From the NCBI GenBank assembly GCA_028278505.1, contig JANQEG010000044.1, positions 1 through 39,661 of the forward strand: DNA of 39,661 nt. The letters are read 5' to 3'. Position numbers and translations under genes: made by a program. The notes under the pieces are model-generated. The model was not told the DNA's origin. It did no database searches and saw only the letters and a list, made by a program, of their open reading frames with translations. The DNA is from Rhodobiaceae bacterium. Lineage in GTDB: Bacteria > Pseudomonadota > Alphaproteobacteria > Rhizobiales > JAKPQE01. Below are positions 17,135 to 25,673 of the stretch, one piece after another (within the stretch, counting starts at the first letter, position 1; each line of letters begins with the position of its first letter).

Positions 17135-18301
17135 TCATTGCGCGGTTTGAGCGAGCTCATCCATCAGGCTTGAAAGCGGCAAAACTGTTATGTCGTCTCG
17201 GAGCCGGTAACGCTCCTCTCCCGCATAAACCACCCATTTTGCGGTCGGTTTGATATCCTCGCATGCGATATGAAATCCGCGTCTGAGTTTTGGGGCGGTG
17301 GTGCGTTTGATCTCGATTGCCCAGAGTTCTGAGCCGAAACTCAACACCAGATCGATCTCCGCTCCGGCGGCCGTGCGGTAGAAATAAGCGTCAACGTCGG
17401 CAGGCGCGGCGGAGAGGATGTTTTCGATCACGAATCCTTCCCAGCTCTCCCCGAGCTTCGGATTGCCGAGCAGGCTTTCGAAATCCTGGATACGCAGGAG
17501 ATTGTGAAGCACGCCGCTGTCCCGGATATAGATTTTCGGCGACTTCACCAGCCGCTTGCCGACATTGGCGTACCACGGCAGCAGACGCCGCACGAGAAGC
17601 AGATCGACCAGCAAGTCCATGTAATTGGTGATGGTCTTGTTATCGACTTCGAGACTGCGGGCGAGGCTTGCTGAATTCAGCAATCCACCGTGGACATGGG
17701 CAATCATCGTCCAGAAACGACGTAGCGTTTCGGCCGGAATTCGCGTCCCGAAATCCGCAACGTCACGCTGCAGGTAAGTACGGATGAAATCCGCTCTCCA
17801 GGTATGACTCAACCGGTCGCTTGACTGCAGAAAACTGTCCGGAAACCCGCCCCGCAGCCAGAGCTTTTCCAGATTCTCGCTGCCGACTTCGGAAACGTTG
17901 AATGGAAAAAGTTCCGTATAGGCGATCCGCCCGGCAAGCGATTCCCCGGACTGGCGTAAAAGGTCGATGGATGCCGACCCGAGGATCAGATACTGGCCGG
18001 TACGACGTCCCTTGCGTCTTCCCTCGTCGATCAGGCCGCGCAGAGTCTGAAAAATCTCCGGAACCTTATGGATTTCATCCAGCACCACCAGCTTGTCCTG
18101 ATGCTGGCGGAGATAGTATCCGGGATCGGCAAGCTTTGCCCGATCGTCCTCGGCTTCCAGGTCGAGGTAATTGGATTTACGGCTTTCGGCGATTTCCCGC
18201 GCCAGGGTGGTCTTTCCGACCTGCCGTGGCCCGAGAATCGCCACGGCGGCGAAACCGTCAACGAGTTGCGTGATATGGGAGAGCTGTTGACGTCGAATCA
18301 T
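17135..18301 (-). CDS. AAA_14/DUF4143 family ATPase
   Basis: A 388-residue protein with an N-terminal P-loop ATPase (Walker A GPRQVGKTT, about 24-32; Walker B KLVVLDEIHKVPE; sensor-like YLILGSASIDLL) and a C-terminal DUF4143 region (RDSGVLHNLL, then EGFVIENIL, and the nuclease-like strand EIDLVLSFGSELWAIEIK). The E-x-D-x-V ... E-x-K array resembles a PD-(D/E)XK core, which is seen in this family. Function is not established; the genes are common in accessory DNA. ATG 18301 (MIRRQQL) is preferred over an in-frame TTG at 18328, which would lie inside the dyad at 18302-18338. It is the last gene of the island and opposite in strand to the exporter. Confidence 0.85.
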   Translation of the reverse strand: MIRRQQLSHITQLVDGFAAVAILGPRQVGKTTLAREIAESRKSNYLDLEAEDDRAKLADPGYYLRQHQDKLVVLDEIHKVPEIFQTLRGLIDEGRRKGRRTGQYLILGSASIDLLRQSGESLAGRIAYTELFPFNVSEVGSENLEKLWLRGGFPDSFLQSSDRLSHTWRADFIRTYLQRDVADFGTRIPAETLRRFWTMIAHVHGGLLNSASLARSLEVDNKTITNYMDLLVDLLLVRRLLPWYANVGKRLVKSPKIYIRDSGVLHNLLRIQDFESLLGNPKLGESWEGFVIENILSAAPADVDAYFYRTAAGAEIDLVLSFGSELWAIEIKRTTAPKLRRGFHIACEDIKPTAKWVVYAGEERYRLRDDITVLPLSSLMDELAQTAQ

Positions 18302-18338
18302 CCTTGCAATTATGGAATTAAAATCCAATTTTGCAAGG
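18302..18338. promoter_or_regulatory. Inverted repeat at the start of the DUF4143 ATPase gene
   Basis: CCTTGCAA (18302-18309) and TTGCAAGG (18331-18338) are perfect inverse arms, with a further TGGA/TCCA pair inside. The dyad touches the chosen ATG and includes its AGG ribosome site. It could be an operator or a translation-blocking hairpin. Confidence 0.4.
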
Positions 18339-18890
18339 AAATTGCCAGAATCTCGCTTGCCAGACCGTCGAAATTGCGGGGAAGCGGCAAAATCGGCTTT
18401 CGGTTTTGGCGAGAAACAGGGGACATGAACCGTTTCTCTCTTAACTCGTTGATTTATTGAGGATTTGCAACGCCGCCACGGGGGAAATCACACTACACGA
18501 CACAAACAACATCACCACGACCCTTCGCTCGTCACCACCCGGTTTATCCGGGTGGTCCATTGGCTTGTCGACTTGCCAACGCATTTGTGAAGAAATTCAA
18601 CGCTTCTAGGTACCGGTAGGCCATTGGATTGCCCGCTTGGGAGCGGGCAATGACGACGCAAGAGGGATCGAAACCATCCCAAAATGCCTAAATCGGATAG
18701 CGTTGGGACAAACCCGGCAGGACCGAAATATCCGGTTGTGTCGTGTAATTTGGGGGAAAATAGCAACATTATCCATGAGTTTTGGTGTGACCGCCTGCCA
18801 TTTCGGAATTGGCACGTTATCTGCCACGTTTGTGTGATTAATTCTAATTTATCCATAAATATCAGATCATTAATAAACGGCGCACGCACA
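18339..18890. other. Gene-free island right end
   Basis: No gene is supported here. The stretch contains repeat copy 2 (18495-18746) and then an AT-richer segment (18747-18890) leading up to the tRNA fragment. No integrase or excisionase is seen. Confidence 0.65.
18495..18746. repeat. MITE-like mosaic repeat, copy 2
   Basis: This 252-bp unit is bounded by ACACGACACA (18495-18504) and TGTGTCGTGT (18737-18746), the same ends as 155-399. It has the same internal parts in the same order: the CACCCGGTTTATCCGGGTG hairpin, CCATTGG, and ATTGCCCGC...GCGGGCAAT. Extended ends match CACTACACGACACAA. It lies 144 bp inside the right tRNA fragment and in direct orientation to copy 1. Confidence 0.72.
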
Positions 18891-18934
18891 TCATAATCCG
18901 CGTGTCGGGGGCTCAAGTCCCTCCCCCGCTACCA
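18891..18934 (+). repeat. Isolated tRNA-Met 3' fragment (right attachment-site copy)
   Basis: 44 bases identical to 56-99 except for T to C at 18912, the first base of the T-loop. It runs from the anticodon loop to CCA. Nothing resembling the tRNA 5' half precedes it, so it cannot be a functional tRNA. It is read as the 3' end displaced when the island inserted, which marks the right junction. Confidence 0.85.
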
Positions 18935-18980
18935 GATAAATCAAAGACTTGGCAGGTTCTCGCAAGACCTGTCGCAGATC

Positions 18981-18998
18981 GGCGGGTCTTGTCCCGCC
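18981..18998 (-). terminator. GC hairpin downstream of marR
   Basis: GGCGGG-TCTTGT-CCCGCC forms a 6-bp GC stem 19 bases beyond the MarR stop on the - strand. No T-run follows, so intrinsic termination is uncertain. Confidence 0.35.
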
Positions 18999-19017
18999 GC
19001 CTTGACGACGCCGGCCG

Positions 19018-19476
19018 CTATCCGAATCTCGCCGCCAGAAGCCGGTCCAGAATGGCGATCAGCTGTTGCCGCTGTTCTTCGCCAAGCGCGCCGAGCAGCC
19101 GTTCGTTGACCTGCCGGACTGCATTGAAGAGTTCCGGCGCCTTTGCCTTGCCGCGGTCGGTGAGATAGAGCCGGTGGCTCCGCCTGGACCGTTCGTCCGC
19201 GCGCCGTTCCAGGAACCGCTTGTCTTCCAGCGCGTCGATCGTGCGGGTCATGGAATAGCCGGGCATGGTGATGATCTTGCCGACCTCGGCCTGCGTCATC
19301 CCCTCCTGTTCGAGCAAGGTCATCATCACTGCGAACTGGTTGAGGTTGAGGCCGATCCGCCGAAGCTCCTCGCCCATGTCCACATCGAGGCTGGCGCAAA
19401 GCCGTTTGAACCGCCAGCCGGCGCTGCCCTGGCGCACATCACGCGCATCGGAATCGGTTTCTGTTTCGCTGCCCAT
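19018..19476 (-). CDS. MarR-family transcriptional regulator
   Basis: A 152-residue winged-helix protein. The MarR fold is clear: dimerisation helix at the N-terminus, LNLNQFAVMMTLLEQEGMTQAEVGKIITMPGYSMTRTIDALEDKRFLERR as helix-turn-helix and wing (about 42-92), with the typical wing sequence DERSRRSHRLYLTDRGK, then C-terminal dimer helices. The gene is divergent from cytochrome b561, with an ATTGCA-CT-TGCAAT dyad in the 103-bp gap. It probably autoregulates and controls that neighbour. It is the first gene outside the inferred island. The ribosome site ahead of ATG 19476 is weak, so the first residues are less certain. Confidence 0.88.
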   Translation of the reverse strand: MGSETETDSDARDVRQGSAGWRFKRLCASLDVDMGEELRRIGLNLNQFAVMMTLLEQEGMTQAEVGKIITMPGYSMTRTIDALEDKRFLERRADERSRRSHRLYLTDRGKAKAPELFNAVRQVNERLLGALGEEQRQQLIAILDRLLAARFG

Positions 19477-19512
19477 GCCGCGATAATGCCGGTTTTTTCC
19501 GCAAATGCAAAT

Positions 19513-19526
19513 ATTGCACTTGCAAT
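19513..19526. promoter_or_regulatory. Candidate MarR operator
   Basis: ATTGCA-CT-TGCAAT is a perfect 14-bp dyad in the AT-rich gap between the divergent marR and cytochrome b561 genes, with further TTGCA half-sites on either side. MarR proteins commonly bind such dyads. Confidence 0.5.
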
Positions 19527-19579
19527 AATAGCGATTGCAGTTATTTTGCGCCGAAACTGATTCCTGCAGGAGTGGGCCG

Positions 19580-20116
19580 ATGTCCCGTTACCATCCGATT
19601 CTCGTGGTTTTGCATTGGCTTCTGGCGTTGATGATCGTCATGGGTCTGATCATGGGCAGCCAGGTGCTCGCCGCCACCGCCAACGCCGATCCGCAAAAGC
19701 TGTTCTATCTGCGGATGCACATGTCCATGGGGCTGATCATCCTGGCCTTGATGATCTTTCGCCTGTTCGTGCGCCTCGTCACGGCCAAGCCGCCGCGCGC
19801 CGACATCGGCAACGGCGTGCTCAACCGGCTCGGCCGTCTCACCCATTATGCGTTCTATCTTGTCGTGATCGCACTGGCCGCAAGCGGCCTGGCGATGGCC
19901 AACATGGCGGGCCTTCCGGCGATCGTTTTCGGCGGGTCAGGCGCGCCGCTGCCGGCAAGTTTCGACGCGTTGCCGCCGCGCGCCGCCCATGGCGCGCTGG
20001 CCTTCGTGCTGATGCTGCTGGTCGCCGGCCATGCGCTGGCCTTCCTCTATCACCAGTTCGTGCGCAGGGATTCCCTGTTCTCACGCATGTGGTTCGGATC
20101 GCGGTCGCAGACGTAA
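19580..20116 (+). CDS. Cytochrome b561-family membrane protein
   Basis: A 178-residue, four-helix membrane protein with haem-ligand His candidates in the right places: YHPILVVLHW (helix 1), FYLRMHMSMG (helix 2), and AAHGALAF...VAGHALAFLYH (helix 4). This matches the bacterial CybB/b561 group, di-haem quinol-reactive proteins of about this length. ATG 19580 is chosen because AGGAGT sits 9-10 bases upstream; an earlier in-frame start would add 15 polar residues. It is divergent from marR and followed 48 bp later by a small membrane protein on the same strand. Confidence 0.88.
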   Translation: MSRYHPILVVLHWLLALMIVMGLIMGSQVLAATANADPQKLFYLRMHMSMGLIILALMIFRLFVRLVTAKPPRADIGNGVLNRLGRLTHYAFYLVVIALAASGLAMANMAGLPAIVFGGSGAPLPASFDALPPRAAHGALAFVLMLLVAGHALAFLYHQFVRRDSLFSRMWFGSRSQT

Positions 20117-20164
20117 GGACGGCACGGATTTCCGGTCGGCGGGGTCGAGGCGGGCGAGACGATT

Positions 20165-20638
20165 ATGAAGAAGCTGCTGGGTTTCGTCCACGAAATCGGG
20201 ACGATCATGTATGTCGGCGGGATCCTGTCGCATATCGTCATCGGCATTCTGTTTGCCCATGCCGACCCGCAGACAACCGTCACGGTTTACACCTACAAGG
20301 CTGAGAGCGCCTATATCCTGATCCTGCCCGGCCTGGCCCTCAAGATACTGGTCGATCTGACGTTGTTCTTCTTCTTTGAGGAGCGGGCCTGGTGGATGCG
20401 GATCAAGCTCGCCATGACCGCGTTCCTGGTCGTCAACGCCTTCGTCTTCCTGGTGCCGATGATGCCCGACCTGCTGGCCCTTGCTAGAGCCTCGGTTCCC
20501 GCAGGAGAGCTAAGTCCGGAATTTCTGGAGCTTGAGGCCACCGAACAACTGGTCGGCATGTCCAACGTCATCCCGCTGATCACCGAAATGGTGATGGGAA
20601 CGTTTCGTCCGCCTCTCTTCGGCGAAAGGCGTCGGTGA
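20165..20638 (+). CDS. Small integral membrane protein (DUF2269-like)
   Basis: A 157-residue protein with about four hydrophobic helices: near 7-30 (HEIGTIMYVGGILSHIVIGILF), 50-72, 80-102 and a weaker one near the C-terminus. The FVHEIGTIMYVGG start resembles small membrane proteins with one conserved His in helix 1, such as the DUF2269 and CopD-like groups; the assignment is tentative. It follows cytochrome b561 on the same strand, so the two may work together. It ends 16 bp before the stop of a convergent membrane-protein gene. Confidence 0.68.
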   Translation: MKKLLGFVHEIGTIMYVGGILSHIVIGILFAHADPQTTVTVYTYKAESAYILILPGLALKILVDLTLFFFFEERAWWMRIKLAMTAFLVVNAFVFLVPMMPDLLALARASVPAGELSPEFLELEATEQLVGMSNVIPLITEMVMGTFRPPLFGERRR

Positions 20639-20654
20639 CGTTTGCGGCAGTCGA

Positions 20655-21428
20655 CTATTGCGGGCGACGCCGCAGATGCGCAGCATTGGCGAAATCGGGC
20701 TGCAGGAAGCTGCGCGCAAGGGTGGTGGCGTGAAACGCCGTCCACACGAAGATGCCGAAAAACTTCGCGCTGTCCTCCAGATACACGATCGACGATGCGA
20801 GGCTGTGCAGCACGGTATCGACACCGACGCTGACGCCGAGTGCGCCAAGCGCCACAAGCAGCAGCACCGGATCGCTCGCCAGCAGCAGCCGCCGGTTGCC
20901 GACGAGATACCACAGCGTCAACAGGACGTAGGAGGCAAGCACCGCATTCTGCGGCACGCCAAGCGCCGGCATCACCACCTCATGGACCATGAAGGCGTCA
21001 TCGAGCGCCAGGATGCCGGTGAGCAATCCGGCCGACAGCGCAAAGCGCGTGATCGGCGCCTTCGCCGCCCAGATACCGTAGATCACACCGCAAAACAGGC
21101 AGAAGGCCGCCGTCGCCGACCACAGCATCACGCCGGCCGTCGACACGAACCCGAAATAGACATGACAGCAATCGCCGGAATGCTCCGCACTGGCCAGCGG
21201 ATCCAGAAACATCCATTTCGGCTCGGCCCAGGGCTGAAGCAGCACGATTGCGAGAAACACCAGCGGTACGATCAGCACGACCGCGCGAATGGGCTGAACC
21301 GGCCAGTGCTGCAAAGCGCTGTGCCCCTCACCGGCAGCCCGCCGCGCGCGCGGGCGCTTGGCACCGATGCGCGTTTTCCCGGCAAAAATCCGCTGTCCGG
21401 TCCAAGACGGTTCTCGCGTGGATGGCAT
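20655..21428 (-). CDS. Six-helix membrane protein of unknown function
   Basis: About 257 residues with six hydrophobic segments (AVVLIVPLVFLAIVLL; GVMLWSATAAFCLFCGVIYG; SAGLLTGILALDDAFMVHE; AVLASYVLLTLWYLV; LLLVALGALGVSVGVDTVLH; FGIFVWTAFHATTLARSFL). LDDAFMVHE combines Asp, His and Glu in a membrane segment, hinting at metal or proton handling, but no family is recognised. The start is uncertain: ATG 21428 has a GGGG stretch upstream, and the first ~45 residues before the first helix are Arg-rich. The frame stays open for 850 codons, but beyond this start it runs antisense to the ATP-grasp gene and is not believed. Confidence 0.65.
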   Translation of the reverse strand: MPSTREPSWTGQRIFAGKTRIGAKRPRARRAAGEGHSALQHWPVQPIRAVVLIVPLVFLAIVLLQPWAEPKWMFLDPLASAEHSGDCCHVYFGFVSTAGVMLWSATAAFCLFCGVIYGIWAAKAPITRFALSAGLLTGILALDDAFMVHEVVMPALGVPQNAVLASYVLLTLWYLVGNRRLLLASDPVLLLVALGALGVSVGVDTVLHSLASSIVYLEDSAKFFGIFVWTAFHATTLARSFLQPDFANAAHLRRRPQ

Positions 21429-21534
21429 CCCATACCCCGGCGTCACGAACCCAAATATTGCACCCGCTAGGGTAAATAAACGGTATCGACCGGGCGCAGC
21501 GCCCGCCGGCGCGCTGAGCCGGAAGGCACACAAA

Positions 21535-21836
21535 ACGACCAAAATGTCGTCACCGTCCTCTCCCTCCTCACCCCCCTCTCCTTGGTCACCGCCCTCTCCC
21601 GCCTCACCACCCTCTCCTTCGTCACCACCCGGTTTATCCGGGTGGTCCATTGGCGGTTCAGCAAAAGCGATGATATCGCCCAAGAAAATCCGGCGCTCCT
21701 GCACACCGAAAAGCCATTGGATTGCCCGCATGAAGCGGGCAATGACGACGGTGAAGGGTCCGATGAACGGCAAAACACCGCTTGACCGGACGACAAAGGG
21801 CCAAGCCGGGTCATGACGACTGTGTCGTGCCGTGTG
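21535..21836. repeat. Mosaic repeat, diverged copy 3
   Basis: The central hairpin and CCATTGG region (21621-21652) is base-for-base the same as in copy 2, and AAGCCATTGGATTGCCCGCA with GCGGGCAAT follows at 21711-21743. The right end TGTGTCGTGC (21821-21830) resembles the TIR of copies 1 and 2. The left end is replaced by the 18-bp tandem array. It lies outside the inferred island, so the repeat family is not island-specific. Limits are approximate. Confidence 0.55.
21555..21626 (+). repeat. Four 18-bp tandem repeats
   Basis: Four consecutive 18-base units of the form nnCCTCTCCnnnnTCACC (21555-21572, 21573-21590, 21591-21608, 21609-21626), expanded from one part of the mosaic repeat. No spacers, so not a CRISPR array. 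Confidence 0.75.
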
Positions 21837-21956
21837 GCCGCAAAGCCGAAATCCGCGGACACTTAAAAAAATTAAAAGGATTAGCGGGCACTCTGGCGCG
21901 GATGACCCGGTCTGAACGGTCGATGTCGAGAGGCGAAACGATCCCTGCGAGGTGAG

Positions 21957-23204
21957 ATGAGGAAAACGCGCGACAAAATCCTGCTGCTCGGCAATTACCG
22001 GCCGACGATCACCCTGGCGCGCACCTTCGGGCGGCAGGGTTACGCCGTAATCGTCACAAGCGGCGGCGGCGAAGGCCTGTCCGAATATTCCCGTTACGTA
22101 TCGGGGGTGTGGGACGAGCCCGATCCCGCCGACGGCGAATCCGAATTCATCGCCGCGCTCTCCGCCTACCTCGCCGAGCATCCGGACATCACCGTTATCG
22201 TTCCCGTCACCGAGCGCTATGCCATTGCGGTCGCCCGGCACCAGAGCGTTTTGCCCGGCGACCGGCTCGTCGCCAGCCCCGATGCCGATCTCGTCCTCTC
22301 CACGCTCGACAAGCCGAAACTGTTCGAGCGGGTTCGTGTGCTCGGCGTTCCGATCGCGCCGTTCAGGCGCGTCGAAAGCCACGGCGCCCTGCTCGACGCC
22401 GCCGACGACATCGGCACGCCGATGGTGATCCGGCCGCTCAAATCGGAAGTGCGTCTTCTCGGCAAGAAGGCGCTCACCGTCGGCTCGAAGGCCGAACTCA
22501 TGTCGATGCTGCCGGCATGGCCGCAGGAACATGCCGGGCTTCTCGCCCAGCGCAAAGTCCCCGGCCTGCGCCACAATTTCTACTTCGCCGCCGAAGCCGG
22601 CCGCATCGTCAGATCGGTCGAGACCAAGATCCTCGACACCGATCATGCCGACGGCTCGGGCCTGGCGACGGACGGCATGACCATCGAAACGACGCCCGAG
22701 ATCGCGCAATACACCGCGACGATCCTGGAAGACCTGTCGTATCAGGGCATCGGCTGCGCCCAATATCTCGTCGACGGCGCCACGGGGGCGATCAACTTCC
22801 TCGAAATCAATCCGCGGATCGCCGGCAACCACGCCGTTCCCGAAGCCGCCGGCCTGGAGCTTGGCCCGGTGGCGGTGCGCCTGGCGCGCGGTGACGCGCC
22901 GCCGGTCCCCGTACGGGCGGGCCATGTCGGGCTGCGCTATAGCTGGACATATGGCGCCGTGCGCGCGCTCAGCGCCCAGCTCTCGAACGGCGAAGCGACA
23001 TTTGCAACGATCCCGAAAAAACTGCTGCAGATCGTCCGTTCCTGCGTCCTCAGCGACGTTCACATGACCTGGTCGATCAGCGATCCGCTGCCGACGATCG
23101 CGCTTTTCGCCAAACAGTTCGCACCGGCGCTGATCCGCCCGCGCACACCTGAACCGGAGCGATCCCGGCCGCTCGTCGAAACGAAAGGCACGCCACATGC
23201 TTGA
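21957..23204 (+). CDS. ATP-grasp family ligase
   Basis: A 415-residue protein with a Rossmann-like N-terminal pre-ATP-grasp domain (ILLLGNYRPTITLARTFGRQ, near 8-27), an ATP-grasp domain with MVIRPLKSE (nucleotide-binding Lys) and the metal site FLEINPRIAGNHAVPEAAG (about 281-299). ATP-grasp enzymes join a carboxylate to an amine or thiol through an acyl phosphate. It belongs to the CarB-like group often found with polysaccharide genes. ATG 21957 has GAGGTGAG upstream. It overlaps the next gene by 8 bases, and the following two genes are also coupled. The substrate is not predictable. Confidence 0.85.
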   Translation: MRKTRDKILLLGNYRPTITLARTFGRQGYAVIVTSGGGEGLSEYSRYVSGVWDEPDPADGESEFIAALSAYLAEHPDITVIVPVTERYAIAVARHQSVLPGDRLVASPDADLVLSTLDKPKLFERVRVLGVPIAPFRRVESHGALLDAADDIGTPMVIRPLKSEVRLLGKKALTVGSKAELMSMLPAWPQEHAGLLAQRKVPGLRHNFYFAAEAGRIVRSVETKILDTDHADGSGLATDGMTIETTPEIAQYTATILEDLSYQGIGCAQYLVDGATGAINFLEINPRIAGNHAVPEAAGLELGPVAVRLARGDAPPVPVRAGHVGLRYSWTYGAVRALSAQLSNGEATFATIPKKLLQIVRSCVLSDVHMTWSISDPLPTIALFAKQFAPALIRPRTPEPERSRPLVETKGTPHA

Positions 23205-24324
23205 TCTCCGCACTCAGGGACCGGCGATGCTGTCTCCGGACGTCGATGCGCCACGCGTGCAGGCCGCAAGTTTCGGGCCGGAGATCCAATGGCGCGTCGA
23301 TGCGGCCGACCGGCAAGCGTGGGATGTTTTTGCGGCCCAATTCGACGACGTCAACCACGACCAGTACGCCCTCTACACCGAGCATCAATGGCCGGGCCGC
23401 ACCTGCCGTATACAGATTTTCGAGAACGGTGCACCGCTCGGCGGTGCGATCGTCGTTCTGTTGATCCCGCCCCTCTTCCAGTCCGGCCTTGCCTACGTCA
23501 AATTCGGCCCCCTATGGCGTCCCGCGGGCACATCCGCGGATCCCTCGCGCTATGAAACCGTGGTGCGGGTTCTGATCGAAGAGTTCGTCAACCGCGGCGG
23601 CCACCAGCTCGTCATTGTCCCGCGGCCGACACCCGAAATCCTGGCGCGCGAAGAAACCGTCCTGCGGCGGCTGGGCTTTGTCGTCAAACGCGCAACGCCC
23701 GATCCGAACCGGTATCTCGTCGACTGCACGCTTTCAAAAGACGATCAGCTCAAGAGCCTGGCGCAGAAATGGCGGTACAATCTCCGTAAATCCTGGAAGA
23801 ACGAGATCACGGTCCGCTCCGGCGCAAGCGAAGACTATGTGCGGGTCTTCACCGAACTCCACAGCCAGATGAAGGGCCGCAAGCAGTTCGGCGATCATGA
23901 ACCGGTCGACCTGGTGCCCGAGCTCATTCGCAAGATGCCGCCGGCGCTCGGCTGCACCGTCTACCTGGCCAGTCACAAGGACACACCGGTCGCCGGGGCC
24001 GTCGTCACCCGCCAGGGCGACAGTGCCTTTTACATGTTCGGCGCAAGCGCCGACAGCGCGCTGCCGCTGAAAGCGGGCTACGCGCTGCAATGGGCGATTA
24101 TCGACGACCTGCGCGAACAACCCGTGCGCTGGTACGATCTCGGCGGCGAGGCGGGCGACCAGGGGCTGAAGCAGTTCAAAAAGGGACTGGTCGGTCGAGA
24201 GGGCCACGTTCTCTGCATGCCGGGCGAGTTCGAACTCAAGGGCAGCATGGCCGGCTCGATCGCTGCCGAATTGATTTTCGCCGCCCGTGCCGTCAGCCGG
24301 ATCGTCAAGGAGCGGCGCCGATGA
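23197..24324 (+). CDS. FemAB/GNAT-like (BioF2-type) acyltransferase
   Basis: A 375-residue protein. The C-terminal half has the signature of FemAB-related Acetyltransf_6 proteins: LAQKWRYNLRKSWKNEITV (about 187-205), the VAGAVVTRQGDSAFYMFGAS strand pair, GYALQWAIIDDL, and WYDLGGEAGDQGLKQFKKG (about 312-330). Such proteins transfer aminoacyl or acyl groups to cell-wall or surface-glycan precursors. ATG 23197 lies inside the end of the ATP-grasp gene, and its stop overlaps the flippase start (ATGA), so the three are made together. The context suggests modification of an exported glycan or lipid carrier. Confidence 0.82.
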   Translation: MLDLRTQGPAMLSPDVDAPRVQAASFGPEIQWRVDAADRQAWDVFAAQFDDVNHDQYALYTEHQWPGRTCRIQIFENGAPLGGAIVVLLIPPLFQSGLAYVKFGPLWRPAGTSADPSRYETVVRVLIEEFVNRGGHQLVIVPRPTPEILAREETVLRRLGFVVKRATPDPNRYLVDCTLSKDDQLKSLAQKWRYNLRKSWKNEITVRSGASEDYVRVFTELHSQMKGRKQFGDHEPVDLVPELIRKMPPALGCTVYLASHKDTPVAGAVVTRQGDSAFYMFGASADSALPLKAGYALQWAIIDDLREQPVRWYDLGGEAGDQGLKQFKKGLVGREGHVLCMPGEFELKGSMAGSIAAELIFAARAVSRIVKERRR

Positions 24325-25673
24325 CGGCGGACGCGACCGTCCAATCGTCGCCCTGGGCGATCTGGTCGCTACTGGCCGCGCATCTGAAGAAGCCGGCGCT
24401 GATCACGCTCGCGCGCCTGGCGGGCGCGGCGCTGGCGTTCGCGCTGCAGCTCATCCTCGCCCGCTCGCTCTCGCCCGACCATCTCGGCCTCTATTTCACC
24501 GGCGTCAGCGTCGCGACCCTGCTCGCCACCTTTGCCGCCATGGGATATCCGAACGCGATGGTCCGCTTCGTCTGGCGCTACAAGGCCAAGGATCGCGAGG
24601 CATGGCGCCGAAGGTTCATGGCGAACGCGCTGCGCGATACCGTGCTCCTGTCCCTGTTCGGGTTGGTGCTGCTGATCGCGATCGCGCAATTCGTCCTGCC
24701 CGCCAGCGATCTGGGCTGGGCGCTTGTGCTCGTCGCACCGCTCATTCCCGCGATCGCGCTGATGCGGATCGCCGGCGGCTATGCCATCGCCCACAACCGG
24801 CCGTTTCTCGGCTATCTGCCCGACACGCTCGGGCGTCCGTTGCTGCTGTTTCTGTCGGTGGCCTTGCTGGTTCTGCTGCAATCCGACATCACGCTGACCA
24901 AGGCCGCAGTGCTGACCACCCTGTCCGGCGCCGTCCTGGCCGCCCTGCAGCTCTATCTCCTCGGCCGCGCCCTTTCGTGGAAACGGTCCGACGCGCCTGC
25001 CGAAGACCCGCCCGGACAGTTCAAACGCCTCGACCGGGTGTGGCGGAGAACGAGCATAGGCCTGATCCTCCCGGCCCTGTTCGCGGGCCTGCTTGTGGAG
25101 GTCGTGCTCGCCTGGTCGGCCGTCTTCGTGACGCCCGATTCGATCGCCATCCTGGCGATCACCGCCAAGCTCGCCTTTCTCACCGGTTTCGTCGGCCAGG
25201 CGCTGTTGCAGATCGACATGCCGAAGATCTCCAAGGCGTATTTCGCCAACGATACGCGCAGCTTCCGCCGCACCTGGACGCGCAGCGTCACCATATCGCT
25301 GGGTCTTGCCCTCGCCGCACTGATCTTCTTTGCATTGACCGGGCGGGCCCTGCTCGGTCTCTTCGGTGACGACTACGTGGCCGGCATGTCGCTCCTGATC
25401 GTCATGAGCGTCGCGGTCCTGGCCCGGATACCGGGCATGTATGCGGTTCAGGTCCTGACGCTCGCCGGCGAACAGCGATTGATCAACCGCGCACTGGTGC
25501 CGATCATCATCGCCGCGCTGCTGCTGATCGCCCTTCTGGCCGCCGCGTTCGGCGTCATCGGGGTCGGAATCGCAACCGTTCTGGTGCTGCTCCTGCATTC
25601 GACCGTTTTTTCGGCATTCGCCTATACCCGGACCTGGCGGCGGCGGTCGATGTCGGAAGCGCTCTCGACCTGA
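24321..25673 (+). CDS. Polysaccharide flippase-like membrane protein (Wzx/MATE superfamily)
   Basis: A 450-residue protein with about 12 or more hydrophobic helices and the layout of oligosaccharide flippases: ITLARLAGAALAFALQLILARSLSPDHLGLY at the N-terminus (the LARxLxPxxxGxY motif of the family) and a charged central loop around RSDAPAEDPPGQFKRLDRVWRR before the second half. Start ATG 24321 overlaps the FemAB-like stop. With the ATP-grasp and FemAB-like genes it forms a three-gene surface-glycan or lipid-linked precursor operon. The exact cargo is unknown. Confidence 0.85.
   Translation: MTADATVQSSPWAIWSLLAAHLKKPALITLARLAGAALAFALQLILARSLSPDHLGLYFTGVSVATLLATFAAMGYPNAMVRFVWRYKAKDREAWRRRFMANALRDTVLLSLFGLVLLIAIAQFVLPASDLGWALVLVAPLIPAIALMRIAGGYAIAHNRPFLGYLPDTLGRPLLLFLSVALLVLLQSDITLTKAAVLTTLSGAVLAALQLYLLGRALSWKRSDAPAEDPPGQFKRLDRVWRRTSIGLILPALFAGLLVEVVLAWSAVFVTPDSIAILAITAKLAFLTGFVGQALLQIDMPKISKAYFANDTRSFRRTWTRSVTISLGLALAALIFFALTGRALLGLFGDDYVAGMSLLIVMSVAVLARIPGMYAVQVLTLAGEQRLINRALVPIIIAALLLIALLAAAFGVIGVGIATVLVLLLHSTVFSAFAYTRTWRRRSMSEALST

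Larger units (their letters stand above)
21429..21956. other. Repeat-bearing intergenic region
   Basis: No gene is supported. The stretch contains a third, diverged copy of the mosaic repeat seen at both island ends, preceded by four 18-bp tandem units, and ends with the GAGGTGAG ribosome site of the ATP-grasp gene. Confidence 0.6.

Noticed and set aside
21555..21626. CRISPR-like array
   Set aside because: Units are contiguous without spacers, and no cas genes are present.
20655..23213. A single 852-codon open frame on the - strand
   Set aside because: Only the 3' part (to about 21428) has membrane-protein character. The rest is antisense to the well-supported ATP-grasp gene and crosses the repeat region.
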